In this document: positions 56,055-64,000 of the stretch, in pieces
Position numbering within the stretch: the first letter of the stretch is position 1
Layout of the letters: each line of letters opens with the position of its first letter
NCBI RefSeq assembly: GCF_014284335.1
Contig: NZ_JACOGF010000009.1
Span: forward strand, 186,001 to 250,000
Reading direction: 5' to 3'
Source of the DNA: Undibacterium hunanense
Lineage (GTDB): Bacteria > Pseudomonadota > Gammaproteobacteria > Burkholderiales > Burkholderiaceae_D
Length of the DNA: 64,000 bases
Position numbers and translations under genes: made by a program
Notes under the pieces: model-generated
Told to the model about the DNA's origin: nothing
Databases searched by the model: none
Seen by the model: the letters and a program-made list of their open reading frames with translations, nothing else

Positions 56055-56489
56055 CTACCGCCAGTGATGGTGGTGGTCGCGTCGTTCTTCGCGCCATTCA
56101 CGTTCATAGCGTCTTTCCTGGTGCCAGCCATGCCTGTCGCGCCATGGGCGGCCATAGGTCTGTTCCACATATACATGCTCGACATACGGTGTGGCAGAAC
56201 GCAATACGATAGGTACGCCACCGAATCGTGTATCCACATTCACAAAGTAAGGCAGGCGGCTACCGGTCTCCCAGCCACGGCCATTCGTCCAATACCAGGC
56301 GCGGTGATCGGGTGAGTAATACACCTGGTGCGAAGGGTAATACACATAGTTGTAATTGCGTACTACATGATGTGGTGGCGGATAATTGCGCCAGCCACGG
56401 TCAAAATCATGTGCAGCAGCTATTCCCGTGCCGGCAGCGTACAAAACTGCTGCAGACAACAGGCATTTCATCAGTAAGCTGGTTTTCAT
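56055..56489 (-). CDS. exported His/Arg/Tyr-rich hypothetical protein
   Basis: 144 residues with a signal peptide (MKTSLLMKCLLSAAVLYAAGTGIAAA). The mature part is rich in Tyr, Trp, Arg and His, with YPSHQVYYSPDHRAWYWTNGRGWETG in the middle and a C-terminal REERRDHHHHWR tail that could bind metal. Such YXWXNG-like proteins are common in Burkholderiales and have no known role. Periplasmic or secreted. Confidence 0.75.
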   Translation of the reverse strand: MKTSLLMKCLLSAAVLYAAGTGIAAAHDFDRGWRNYPPPHHVVRNYNYVYYPSHQVYYSPDHRAWYWTNGRGWETGSRLPYFVNVDTRFGGVPIVLRSATPYVEHVYVEQTYGRPWRDRHGWHQERRYEREWREERRDHHHHWR

Positions 56490-56702
56490 GACACCACCTC
56501 TTATTTGTTGCGATGTTCATATAACGCAGGCCCGCGCAGTTACGGCTACATGAATTTGTATATGAGGTGGAAAAACTGCAACAGGATGTTTCAGGTATGT
56601 CTGCCGTCTATGACAGGGAATGAAATTTTCATACTACGGTAAAGGCTTTTCATGATAAAAAGCTTGCACTCCTACATCAAACTCAGGTCAAACTGACAAG
56701 TC

Positions 56703-57941
56703 ATGCTACTTAACTATATCTGGACCGGCTTTTTTCTGATTGGCTTCATTGCCGCCCTGGTGCAGTGGCTGGTGTTTGGGGATGTGGAAGTGTTCAAGCG
56801 CATCATGGATGGAACTTTTGATTCTGCGCGCATCGGCGTTATGGACATTGCCTTGCCGCTGGCTGGTGTCATGACCCTGTGGCTGGGCATCATGAATATT
56901 GGAGAAAAAGCCGGGGCCATCGATTTTATTGCGAAACTGATCGCGCCGTTTTTTGCACGTATTTTCCCTGGAGTACCAAAAAACCATCCGGCCAATGGTC
57001 ACATGGTGATGAATTTCTCCGCCAATCTGCTGGGACTGGACAATGCCGCTACACCATTCGGCCTAAAGGCAATGGAAAGCCTGCAAAGCCTGAACCCCAG
57101 CAAGGAAGAAGCCACCGATGCGCAGATCATGTTCCTGGTCTTGCATACATCCGGGCTGACACTGATACCGCTGGCCATCATGGCGCAACGTGCGGTGCTG
57201 GGGGCAAAAGACCCATCAGATATTTTTATCCCTTGCATGATCGCCACCTATGTCGCCACGGTGGTTGGTCTGGTGGCTGTGGCCATCAGGCAGAGTATCA
57301 ACCTGTTCGATAAAGTGATACTCGCCTGGCTCGGTGGTCTGAGCAGTTTTATCGTTGCCATGGTCTGGTATTTAAGCCAGCATATGACGCGGCCAGAGAT
57401 TGAAGTGTTTTCCAAGGTCAGCAGCAATCTTTTGCTGTTCACCATCATCGTCAGCTTTATAGTGGGGGCGATGCGCAAAAAGGTGAACGTATATGAAGCC
57501 TTTATCGAAGGGGCCAAGGGCGGCATACAGACATCGCTGACGATTATCCCGTATCTGGTGGGTATGCTGGTGGCAATTGGTGTCTTGCGCAATTCCGGGA
57601 TACTGGGTTTTGTCGTGTCCGGCTTTAACTGGCTATTTACGCAGATGGGAGTGAACACGGATTTCACCGCTGCCCTGCCGACAGCATTAATGAAACCGCT
57701 GAGCGGTAGTGGCTCACGTGCGATGATGGTGGATGCCATGAAGACGTATGGCGTGGATTCATTCGTTGGCCGTCTTGCCTGTATCTTCCAGGGTTCTGCC
57801 GATACCACGTTTTATATCGTTGCCCTGTATTTTGGTTCAGTCGGCATACGTAAGACCCGGTATGCCATTTCCATGGGCTTGCTGGCCGATTTTGCAGGTG
57901 TCGTGGCGGCCATATTTGTGGCCTACCTGTTCTTTCATTAA
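56703..57941 (+). CDS. SpmA/SpmB fusion-type membrane protein (nucleoside recognition family)
   Basis: 412 residues that combine the two spore-maturation-like halves: the SpmA-like N-terminus (LPLAGVMTLWLGIMNIGEKAG, FSANLLGLDNAATPFGLKAME) and the SpmB-like C-terminus (PTALMKPLSGSGSRAMMVD, GSADTTFYIVALYFGSVGIR). About nine spans. The family belongs to the nucleoside-recognition (Gate) group and also occurs in non-sporulating bacteria, where its role is unknown. The fusion is usual in Proteobacteria. Confidence 0.9.
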   Translation: MLLNYIWTGFFLIGFIAALVQWLVFGDVEVFKRIMDGTFDSARIGVMDIALPLAGVMTLWLGIMNIGEKAGAIDFIAKLIAPFFARIFPGVPKNHPANGHMVMNFSANLLGLDNAATPFGLKAMESLQSLNPSKEEATDAQIMFLVLHTSGLTLIPLAIMAQRAVLGAKDPSDIFIPCMIATYVATVVGLVAVAIRQSINLFDKVILAWLGGLSSFIVAMVWYLSQHMTRPEIEVFSKVSSNLLLFTIIVSFIVGAMRKKVNVYEAFIEGAKGGIQTSLTIIPYLVGMLVAIGVLRNSGILGFVVSGFNWLFTQMGVNTDFTAALPTALMKPLSGSGSRAMMVDAMKTYGVDSFVGRLACIFQGSADTTFYIVALYFGSVGIRKTRYAISMGLLADFAGVVAAIFVAYLFFH

Positions 57942-57957
57942 TACCGCAACCCATCTG

Positions 57958-57987
57958 AAATGGCATGCATTTGCTGCATGCCGTTTC
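57958..57987. terminator. bidirectional terminator between spm-like and M14 peptidase genes
   Basis: GGCATGCA (57962-57969) pairs with TGCATGCC (57975-57982) across TTTGC, with AAAT before and GTTT after. It serves two convergent genes. Confidence 0.7.
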
Positions 57988-57991
57988 TGCT

Positions 57992-59791
57992 TCAGGGTTT
58001 GGTATTCAGGCGCAGTACGGGATATACCTGATAACGTTGGTCCCATGATGAATGGCGCTGGGCAAAAAATTCCAGGCGGGCAGCAGGGCTTTTGGCAAAT
58101 TCTGGCTCGTCGGCAATTTTCTTTTCAAATGCAGCTTTCAGTTGGGTATCTGCGGCAAGTTGCTGGCGCGCGACATCTTCTGCCACATAGGCTTCCATAT
58201 ACTCTTTTCTTTCAAATACACCGTTAAACCAGCCCCAGTTGACCAGGGCATCTGGTGCAGATGGCTCAAACAGGGCTGCCACCAGGCGCGCTTTTGCCTG
58301 GGCAATTGGAATAAACAGCGCTCCCTTGCGCAGGGTTTGCGTTTTACTTTCCCACTGGCCCTGCAATTTCAGGGTCTGGCGTCCTTCAAATGATTGCGGC
58401 TGCAAATTCACTTTGCTTGCCTTGAACTGTTCAGTGTCGACATTGCCCAGTTCTTTCTGAATGATGCTGTACTGTATGCCATGCTGCTGCAGTTTTTCTT
58501 TGACCGCTTTGCTGTAGGCGACGGGTACCAGGTAGCCAGCCTTGGGCAGGGTGACCGTGGTATCAGGCAGAATTTCATCACGTAATTTGACGTTCCATAC
58601 CTGAGGCGTGCTTTCATCGTAACGTGTCATCAAGGCACCTGACACATCCGACATGTTGCGAGTATAGGCATAGCCACGGAAGGCAATATCCTTGCTCTTG
58701 TCGCTGGTTTTATAAGTTACAGCCAAAGTCTGCCCTGCCATTTGCGCAGCACGCTGATCTGCCGCCTGCGCAGTCTTCAGCCATGCTTCACCATGTTGTG
58801 CAACTTGCTCCAGCACTGAAATAATGGTGTTATGGGTGATGCGTACGCGGGTAGGGTAATCTTTCCATGAATGTGTTTCCACCAGCATGCCAAAGCGATT
58901 GCGCAAGGGCAGGTAGCCATTCGAAAAACGTGGTGGCGCCACATTGTCGACAAAGCCAGACATGGGATCGTCTTCGCGTGTAAATGTCATGTAGAAAGAC
59001 AATGGCAATGAGCCCTGTTTTGCCAGGTCAGCGATGACATTGTCACGCAAGACTTTGCCTGCCTTGCGCAGGTCTTCATCGCCAGAATTGACAGGTTCGA
59101 CCTGGATGGAAATATCATGTTCAAACTTGGCACCATCGGTCACATGCAAATCGATGACAGCCAGCGGATTCCAGGTATTGAAAAGTGCCAGCATGGCTTG
59201 CATTTCAGCAGAATCGGCTTTCACGTAATCGCGATTCAGATTGAAGTTTTGTGCTGTCGTGCGCCAGCCCATTTCTTCCGGCCCACGCTGATTGGGGCGA
59301 TTCCATGCGCCGAAACGTTCATGTCCATCAATATTGAATACCGGCACAAACAACAGTATCTGGTGATCCAGCGCATGTGCTGCAGTCTTGTTGTCCAGCA
59401 CTTCACGCAAGGCCAGGAAACCGGCGTCCTTGCCATCAATTTCACCGGCATGAATGCCGCCCTGTATCAGGGTGACAGGCAGGTTTTTCTTTGCTGCTTC
59501 GGCAGGCTGGAAGACACCTGTACGTGTCGCCAGTAAGGCCAGCATGGGGCGGCCTTCTGGTGTGCGTCCAAATTCCAGGCAGCGCACTTCTTTGGGATAA
59601 TTTTTCTGAAACGCCACACACAGCTTTTCCACTTCTTCATAGCGGCCGGTTTTCAGAAAACCGGATTGCTCTGCCACTGTGGTGAGCAGATTATTACCTG
59701 CAAGGGCAGGTGACAGCGGCAGGGTGCTGACCAGCAGCCCGGCCAATCCTGAATAAAGAGGGGTTTTGATGAAAGCAGCTAATGATTTCAT
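57992..59791 (-). CDS. M14-family zinc carboxypeptidase, exported
   Basis: 599 residues with a signal peptide (first 31 residues, ending SPALAG). The zinc site HAGE lies in LIQGGIHAGEIDGKDAGFLA (about 109-128), and the third ligand is probably in VIDLHVTDGAKFEHDIS (about 213-229). It has an M14 peptidase domain at about 50-350 and a long C-terminal part. It would trim peptides, possibly peptidoglycan stems, in the periplasm. It lies 22 bp before the downstream amidohydrolase on the same strand. Confidence 0.87.
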   Translation of the reverse strand: MKSLAAFIKTPLYSGLAGLLVSTLPLSPALAGNNLLTTVAEQSGFLKTGRYEEVEKLCVAFQKNYPKEVRCLEFGRTPEGRPMLALLATRTGVFQPAEAAKKNLPVTLIQGGIHAGEIDGKDAGFLALREVLDNKTAAHALDHQILLFVPVFNIDGHERFGAWNRPNQRGPEEMGWRTTAQNFNLNRDYVKADSAEMQAMLALFNTWNPLAVIDLHVTDGAKFEHDISIQVEPVNSGDEDLRKAGKVLRDNVIADLAKQGSLPLSFYMTFTREDDPMSGFVDNVAPPRFSNGYLPLRNRFGMLVETHSWKDYPTRVRITHNTIISVLEQVAQHGEAWLKTAQAADQRAAQMAGQTLAVTYKTSDKSKDIAFRGYAYTRNMSDVSGALMTRYDESTPQVWNVKLRDEILPDTTVTLPKAGYLVPVAYSKAVKEKLQQHGIQYSIIQKELGNVDTEQFKASKVNLQPQSFEGRQTLKLQGQWESKTQTLRKGALFIPIAQAKARLVAALFEPSAPDALVNWGWFNGVFERKEYMEAYVAEDVARQQLAADTQLKAAFEKKIADEPEFAKSPAARLEFFAQRHSSWDQRYQVYPVLRLNTKP

Positions 59792-59813
59792 GATGAAGTT
59801 AACGGTAAATTGT

Positions 59814-61121
59814 TCAGGCAGCCGTAATGCGCTGTTGCCACCAGATGGCTTTGTCTTTCAATTGTGCTGCGTCCTGGTTCAGTAACTGGCGTTCTGCCAT
59901 CAGGCAACGGCCATTGACCCAGACGTGGCTTATTTGCTCGCGGCCAGCCGCATAGACGATTTGTGATACAGGATCAAACAGGGGCAGGGTTTCAAGTGCC
60001 GACAGGTCAATCGCGATGATATCGGCCAGCTTGCCGGCAACCAGGCTACCTATCTGCTTATCCATACCTAAAGCACGGGCACCAGCCAGGGTCGCCATTT
60101 CCAGCGCCTTGCCTGCATTCAGGGCGGTCGGGTTGTTTGATACGGCTTTTGCCAGCAGGGCCGCCATACGCAAGTCACCCAGCAGATCGAGTTTATTATT
60201 GCTGGCTGCGCCATCTGTACCTATGCCTACATTCACGCCTGCACTTTGCATGGCGTGGATGGGAGCAAAACCGGAAGCCAGTTTCAGGTTGCTGGCAGGG
60301 TTATGCGCAATGTGCACCCCCTGTTGTGCCAGCAATTGAATTTCATCTTCATTTGCATGCACCATGTGGGCAGCTATCAGGCGTGTCGACAGCAAGCCCA
60401 GTTGATGCAGGCGTTGCAGGGGGCGCATGCCGTGATCACGCAGGCTGTCATTGACTTCATCCATGCTTTCATGAATATGGCAATGTATGCCCATGTCATG
60501 CTTGTCAGCCAGGGCGACAATTTTCTTGAAGGTGATATCTGACACCGTATAGGGGGCATGTGGTGCCAGCCGGAACGCTACGCCACTCTGGCCCTGGAAC
60601 GCCTGCTGTGCTGCCATGGCCTTGTCAAGGTAGGCATCGGCATCAGCCGCATAGCCGGTAGGAAATTCGAGTACGCTGCAACCCACCACGGTACGCATAC
60701 CGGTATGCAGGCCCGCACGTGCTACGGCTTCATGGTGGAAATACATGTCGTTGATAGTGGTGGTACCGCCGCGCAACATCTCTGCCATGGCATAGACGCT
60801 GCCATCAAACACAAATTCTTCCGATACGTGTTTCTTTTCTGCTGGCCAGATATGGTTGTTCAGCCAGTCCATCAGGCTCAGATCATCCGCCAGGCCACGC
60901 AACAGGCTCATGGCGGAATGGCCATGCAGATTGACCATGCCGGGCATGAGCGCATGTTCCGCCAATTCTACATGCTGGGCATCAGGATATTGTTGCCGTG
61001 CGTCTGCACTGCTGAGTACAGCCAGAATTTTTTCATCCTGCATGACCAGCGCATGATTTTGCAGGACAGTGGCGGCCGGTTCTATGGGGATCAGGTATTT
61101 GGGATGTAGGCAAGTCTTCAT
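59814..61121 (-). CDS. amidohydrolase, 5'-methylthioadenosine/S-adenosylhomocysteine deaminase type
   Basis: 435 residues of the TRZ/ATZ amidohydrolase group. Zinc ligands: H66-x-H68 in NLHGHSAMSLLRGLADD, then HCHIHESMDEV (about 222-232), and the catalytic Asp in GIGTDGAASNN (about 300-310). The motifs fit MTA/SAH deaminases (MtaD-like), which turn methylthioadenosine or S-adenosylhomocysteine into the inosyl forms. Other aryl-guanine deaminases cannot be excluded. It precedes the M14 gene in the same orientation. Confidence 0.9.
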   Translation of the reverse strand: MKTCLHPKYLIPIEPAATVLQNHALVMQDEKILAVLSSADARQQYPDAQHVELAEHALMPGMVNLHGHSAMSLLRGLADDLSLMDWLNNHIWPAEKKHVSEEFVFDGSVYAMAEMLRGGTTTINDMYFHHEAVARAGLHTGMRTVVGCSVLEFPTGYAADADAYLDKAMAAQQAFQGQSGVAFRLAPHAPYTVSDITFKKIVALADKHDMGIHCHIHESMDEVNDSLRDHGMRPLQRLHQLGLLSTRLIAAHMVHANEDEIQLLAQQGVHIAHNPASNLKLASGFAPIHAMQSAGVNVGIGTDGAASNNKLDLLGDLRMAALLAKAVSNNPTALNAGKALEMATLAGARALGMDKQIGSLVAGKLADIIAIDLSALETLPLFDPVSQIVYAAGREQISHVWVNGRCLMAERQLLNQDAAQLKDKAIWWQQRITAA

Positions 61122-61154
61122 TTTTTACTCCACGATTGATCATGCATTATAACT

Positions 61155-61272
61155 AGAACTCATTTCATCAATAGGGTGAGATGCGTTTGCACGATAAGCA
61201 TGGATGGCAAGGGGTAGCAGGAAGTGTATTTTATGCCGCCCAGAGGAGTGTCGTGCAGTGTACACAGCGTGA
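61155..61272 (+). repeat. partial copy of the AGAACTCATTT repeat family
   Basis: From AGAACTCATTTCATCAATAG to about 61222 the sequence closely follows the reverse complement of the right end of the element at 10763-11150, including GGTGAGATGCGTTTGC and TGGCAAGGG. Similarity fades but TCGTGCAG recurs near 61250. No opposite end was found, so it is a truncated or solo copy. Confidence 0.75.
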
Positions 61273-61318
61273 CACAGTGGACCGCGATGGGCGCAATGGT
61301 ACACATGGCTGGCGTTTT

Positions 61319-61357
61319 AAAGAAAAAGGTGGAACAGGGCACGACCAAATCCACCTT
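61319..61357 (-). terminator. terminator for the FAD oxidoreductase gene
   Basis: On the minus strand AAGGTGGA pairs with TCCACCTT and is followed by TTTCTTT (arms at 61350-61357 and 61327-61334), about 9 bp after the stop of the gene at 61366. Confidence 0.7.
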
Positions 61358-61365
61358 GTTATGAG

Positions 61366-62550
61366 TTACAGGATGCCGTTTTCGCGATAAGCCTGGTTCT
61401 TTTCAACGCGTGCATAAGACAGGCGGGAAAGATCGATTGTTTCCTGATGGCCCTTGACTATCATCTCCGCAATTGCCCGGCCAGCGGCTGGTGCATGCAT
61501 CATGCCGTGACCTGAAAACCCGGCGGAAACGTAGAAATTATCGAAGTGGCCCTTCCAGTTACCAATGATAGGATTACCGTCCAGCTCGCACTGTTCATAC
61601 AGGCCAGACCAGGTGCGATGGCATTTGCTGCCTTCAAATGCCGTTGGGAAGCGATGTGCCAAAGCCGGCCACACAACACGTTCAAAGTAATCATGGTCCA
61701 CGTCGAAGTTGAAGCCACGTGCCTCGTCAGAGTTGACCAGCCCACCCGAATAACCCACACCTTCAGGACGGAATGCCAGCCGCGCAGTGTCTTTCACATA
61801 CGGTAGTGGTTCAATCTTGTTTTGGCCGGTGAAGTAATGTTCAAAGCGGCGCAGTGGGCTGACAGGCAAATGCATGCCTATCATGTCGCAGATCTGGCTG
61901 GCCCACGGACCTGCGGTATTGACAAAGTAATCCGCAGTGACTTCCCGTTGGCTGGCCAGGGTGGCGCTGGTGACGGCATGCCTGCTCGAACCCAGACCGA
62001 CGACCTTGTCCTGGATGTAGTCTACACCCAGGGAACGCGCCTTCTTGCGTACGCCTTGCAGGAAGCTGGATGGATCACACCAGCCATCTCGCGGTGAATA
62101 GGCGCCGCCATCCAGATCTTCGACGTTCATGGATGGGAAATGCTTGAGCAATCCCTGGCGATCCAGGATGTGGATTTCAGCACCGAGTGCGGTTTGCGTT
62201 TTTTCGTTTTCTTCTATAACGCGCATATGTTCACCCTGGACGATGAACAGATAGCCTTGCTCCTTCCAGTCGATATGGGCAACGTCACCATTGACCGCCA
62301 TTTTCACTGGAAACTGCTTGATAAAATCGATGCTGAAGTTCGACATCTGAATGTTTTCGGGACAGGAAAACAAGCGCCTGGCGCCACCAGATGCACGCAA
62401 GGTGGATGCAAATTCATAGGTAGGGTCAGGCTCGATCACGGCGATTGTCATGCCAGGGCTGGCCTGTTTCAGGAAGTAAGCCGTACACGAACCGACGATG
62501 GCTCCACCAATGATCACCACGTCATAGTGGCTGGTATTTAAAGCATCCAT
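61366..62550 (-). CDS. FAD-dependent oxidoreductase (DAO family)
   Basis: 394 residues. The N-terminal dinucleotide fold starts VVIIGGAIVGSCTAYFLKQA (about 10-29). The DAO-type second part has GWCDPSSFLQGVRKKA and RTWSGLYEQCELDGNPIIG, ending in FSGHGMMHAPAAGRAIAEM (about 352-370). Members oxidise amino or N-methyl acids such as sarcosine, glycine or D-amino acids; the substrate is unknown here. The gene is divergent from a GntR regulator with a perfect palindrome in the shared promoter region. Confidence 0.9.
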   Translation of the reverse strand: MDALNTSHYDVVIIGGAIVGSCTAYFLKQASPGMTIAVIEPDPTYEFASTLRASGGARRLFSCPENIQMSNFSIDFIKQFPVKMAVNGDVAHIDWKEQGYLFIVQGEHMRVIEENEKTQTALGAEIHILDRQGLLKHFPSMNVEDLDGGAYSPRDGWCDPSSFLQGVRKKARSLGVDYIQDKVVGLGSSRHAVTSATLASQREVTADYFVNTAGPWASQICDMIGMHLPVSPLRRFEHYFTGQNKIEPLPYVKDTARLAFRPEGVGYSGGLVNSDEARGFNFDVDHDYFERVVWPALAHRFPTAFEGSKCHRTWSGLYEQCELDGNPIIGNWKGHFDNFYVSAGFSGHGMMHAPAAGRAIAEMIVKGHQETIDLSRLSYARVEKNQAYRENGIL

Positions 62551-62739
62551 GGTAAACCTTTGTTTAAAAAGAAGATTTCATAGGGTTTGCGCTAGACTCC
62601 CCCGGCTGCATTGGGGGAGTCTGGTCGTACTGAAATACGGTCTTCGTCGTCTCGCCAGGGTAAGCCGGGAAAACTTTGCGGAAATCCTGTTTCAATTTGT
62701 CTGACAGCAGAAATAAAGGTGATGAAAAATTGTATCTTA

Positions 62740-62751
62740 AATTGGATCCAA
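62740..62751. promoter_or_regulatory. GntR operator candidate ATTGGATCCAAT
   Basis: A perfect 12-bp palindrome in the 263-bp region between the divergent FAD oxidoreductase and the GntR regulator, 62 bp before the regulator start. Such short TTGG..CCAA palindromes are common FadR-subfamily operators. Confidence 0.6.
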
Positions 62752-62813
62752 TAATGTATAATTTTTTTGAATTGTTTAACTTGTAAGTTATTTAACCAAA
62801 GAAATGAGCACGT

Positions 62814-63443
62814 ATGAGCAAGCCAACTTCAGACCAGATTACCTCTTCATTGAGAAAGAATATCTATGAAGGCGTTCTTTCGGCGGGTGTTCCTTTGAAA
62901 CAGGAAGAGCTTGCCGATCAATTTGGCGTCAGCCGGATTCCCATCCGCGAAGCACTCAAAAAGCTGGAAGCCGAAGGCCTGGTCAGGCATGAACCGCATA
63001 AGGGTTCCGTGGTTACCACGCATTCGATTCCTGAAATCATCGAGATGCTGGATATACGCATTGGCCTGGAGACAAGGGCATTAAGACTGGCCATGCCGAA
63101 TATGACACAAGACCATCTTGATCGATGCCAGGCCATTCTTGAGCGTTACGATCATGCGAGCAAGCCCAGTGTCTGGTTTGCACTCAATCTTGAATTTCAT
63201 CTGACCCTGTATAGTGCGGCGAAAAAACCACGTCTGATCAAGATGATTGAAGACTTGGTGCTGGGGACGCAGCGCTACACACGGATCTACATCTCACACA
63301 TACTGGGGCGCGAACAGCCACAACGTGAGCATTATGAAATTCTTGAAGCATTGCGTGCGGGTGCGGAAGAAAAAGCCATCCGTATGCTGGAAGAACACAT
63401 TGCACATACACAGCGCGCTATTCTTGCAGCACAGGACGATTGA
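62814..63443 (+). CDS. GntR-family regulator, FadR (FCD) subgroup
   Basis: 209 residues. The N-terminal winged helix at about residues 8-70 has LKQEELADQFGVSRIPIREALKKLEAEGLVRHEPHKGSVV. The C-terminal FCD ligand domain at about 80-200 contains LNLEFHLTLYSAA, and metal-binding His residues appear in EHIAHTQR. It is divergent from the FAD oxidoreductase and probably controls it and perhaps the FAH-family gene that follows. The effector is unknown. Confidence 0.92.
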   Translation: MSKPTSDQITSSLRKNIYEGVLSAGVPLKQEELADQFGVSRIPIREALKKLEAEGLVRHEPHKGSVVTTHSIPEIIEMLDIRIGLETRALRLAMPNMTQDHLDRCQAILERYDHASKPSVWFALNLEFHLTLYSAAKKPRLIKMIEDLVLGTQRYTRIYISHILGREQPQREHYEILEALRAGAEEKAIRMLEEHIAHTQRAILAAQDD

Positions 63444-63582
63444 GTTGTTGGCTGTGGTATGTAAAAACACCGCAGGTGTAATCTCATGCAGGCATGACAG
63501 GCATCAAGGGAAAATGCCATAATAGAGCGAGTCCCAGGCAGTGCTGTTGCACAGATTTACTGCCGTGGAGAGACGCGTGAGC

Positions 63583-63611
63583 GACATGTAAAAGACATGT
63601 GATAGACATGT
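63583..63611. promoter_or_regulatory. three GACATGT direct repeats with 11-bp period
   Basis: GACATGT occurs at 63583, 63594 and 63605, one helical turn apart, about 42 bp before the FAH-family start. Each contains the palindrome ACATGT. It could be a cooperative activator site or a short tandem duplication. Confidence 0.6.
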
Positions 63612-63652
63612 GAGACACACATAAGCATTAACAAGCATTGATCGGAGATGAC

Positions 63653-64000
63653 ATGGATTACCTTATTCCCCCTCAGCCCCAGGCTGCTGTTCCGGTGGCT
63701 GGCAGCACGGCCTTGTTCCCTGTACACAGGATTTACTGCGTTGGCCGCAATTATGTAGAGCACGCAAAAGAAATGGGCGGAACCGGTCGTGAGGCACCGT
63801 TTTTCTTCATGAAGCCGGCTGACGCGATCGTGCCTGTCGCTTCTGGTAACGTGGGGGAAATGCCTTATCCTTCCATGACCAGCAATCTGCATCATGAGGT
63901 CGAGCTGGTGCTGGCCATAGGCAAGGGCGGCAAGGATATTCGTGAAGAAGATGCACTCAGCCATATCTGGGGCTATGCAGTTGGCCTGGACATGACACGT
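63653..64000 (+). CDS. fumarylacetoacetate hydrolase-family protein (partial, 5' part)
   Basis: 116 codons up to the window edge, with CGGAG upstream of the ATG. The sequence [22 protein letters not shown] (key residues GRNY-x-x-HA), then [13 protein letters not shown] and the metal-binding [11 protein letters not shown] is the FAH superfamily core (FumA/hydrolase of 2-oxo-hydroxy acids). The usual metal-binding Glu-x-Glu site is present as EVE. The enzyme would cleave or tautomerise a beta-dicarbonyl acid in degradative pathways. It continues beyond the window. Confidence 0.88.
   Translation, partial: MDYLIPPQPQAAVPVAGSTALFPVHRIYCVGRNYVEHAKEMGGTGREAPFFFMKPADAIVPVASGNVGEMPYPSMTSNLHHEVELVLAIGKGGKDIREEDALSHIWGYAVGLDMTR

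Noticed and set aside
1..64000. CRISPR arrays, tRNA or rRNA genes, phage structural genes
   Set aside because: Looked for repeated spacers, tRNA cloverleaf ends and typical phage genes; nothing convincing was found by eye.

Overview
The window looks like a chromosomal segment of a betaproteobacterium of the order Burkholderiales. Family Oxalobacteraceae, for example an Undibacterium-like genome, is the best guess. The guess rests on the gene families (DUF1631 protein, pepN next to fbp, DUF3325/DUF3649/PepSY iron-uptake genes, a YjfB-type motility protein), moderate GC content and Entner-Doudoroff glucose catabolism. No rRNA, tRNA, CRISPR array or complete insertion sequence with a transposase was seen. 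Both ends are cut inside genes: a quinone oxidoreductase at the left and a fumarylacetoacetate hydrolase-family gene at the right.

Layout. 0-12 kb is housekeeping: DUF1631 protein, a DUF4136 lipoprotein, pepN, fbp, an XRE regulator, ilvD, ribA and an HDOD protein. 13-15.5 kb holds a fatty acid desaturase and a partner membrane/SRPBCC gene that is split by a 268-bp non-autonomous element. 15.5-24 kb is an iron-uptake region: two divergent TonB-dependent receptors around a Fur-box-like site, each followed by PepSY membrane protein genes, plus a degraded receptor fragment. 24-34.7 kb is central carbon metabolism: zwf-pgl-hexR divergent from edd-eda-pgi, then ppc. 34.8-41.7 kb is mixed: a periplasmic binding protein, an MFS sugar-acid transporter, a chemotaxis receptor, mobB, a YjfB-like protein, a hemerythrin and an S4 protein.

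41.9-44.4 kb carries a four-gene bufferin-type RiPP metallophore cluster: DUF2282 precursor, DUF692/MNIO enzyme, DUF2063 partner and DoxX-like membrane protein. A very strong hairpin lies in the first codons of the enzyme gene. 44.4-47.6 kb is an AT-rich accessory island with two translationally coupled unknown genes, an HNH nuclease and a membrane-anchored helical protein. 47.6-52.8 kb holds a lipase-like lipoprotein, an OmpW porin, and a TetR regulator with an SDR and a quinone-reductase-like enzyme. 52.9-55.1 kb is a signalling operon (small accessory protein, HDOD protein, cNMP-domain diguanylate cyclase). 55.3-64 kb holds a DUF1345 protein, an SpmA/SpmB fusion, an M14 peptidase, an amidohydrolase deaminase, a FAD oxidoreductase divergent from a GntR regulator, and the partial FAH gene.

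The most notable non-gene structures are three structured repeat elements. They are a 388-bp element with 27-bp terminal inverted repeats and a second partial copy 50 kb away, a 268-bp element whose precise removal restores an open reading frame, and a 154-bp nested inverted repeat between pepN and fbp. Several operator-like palindromes and direct repeats sit beside regulator genes.
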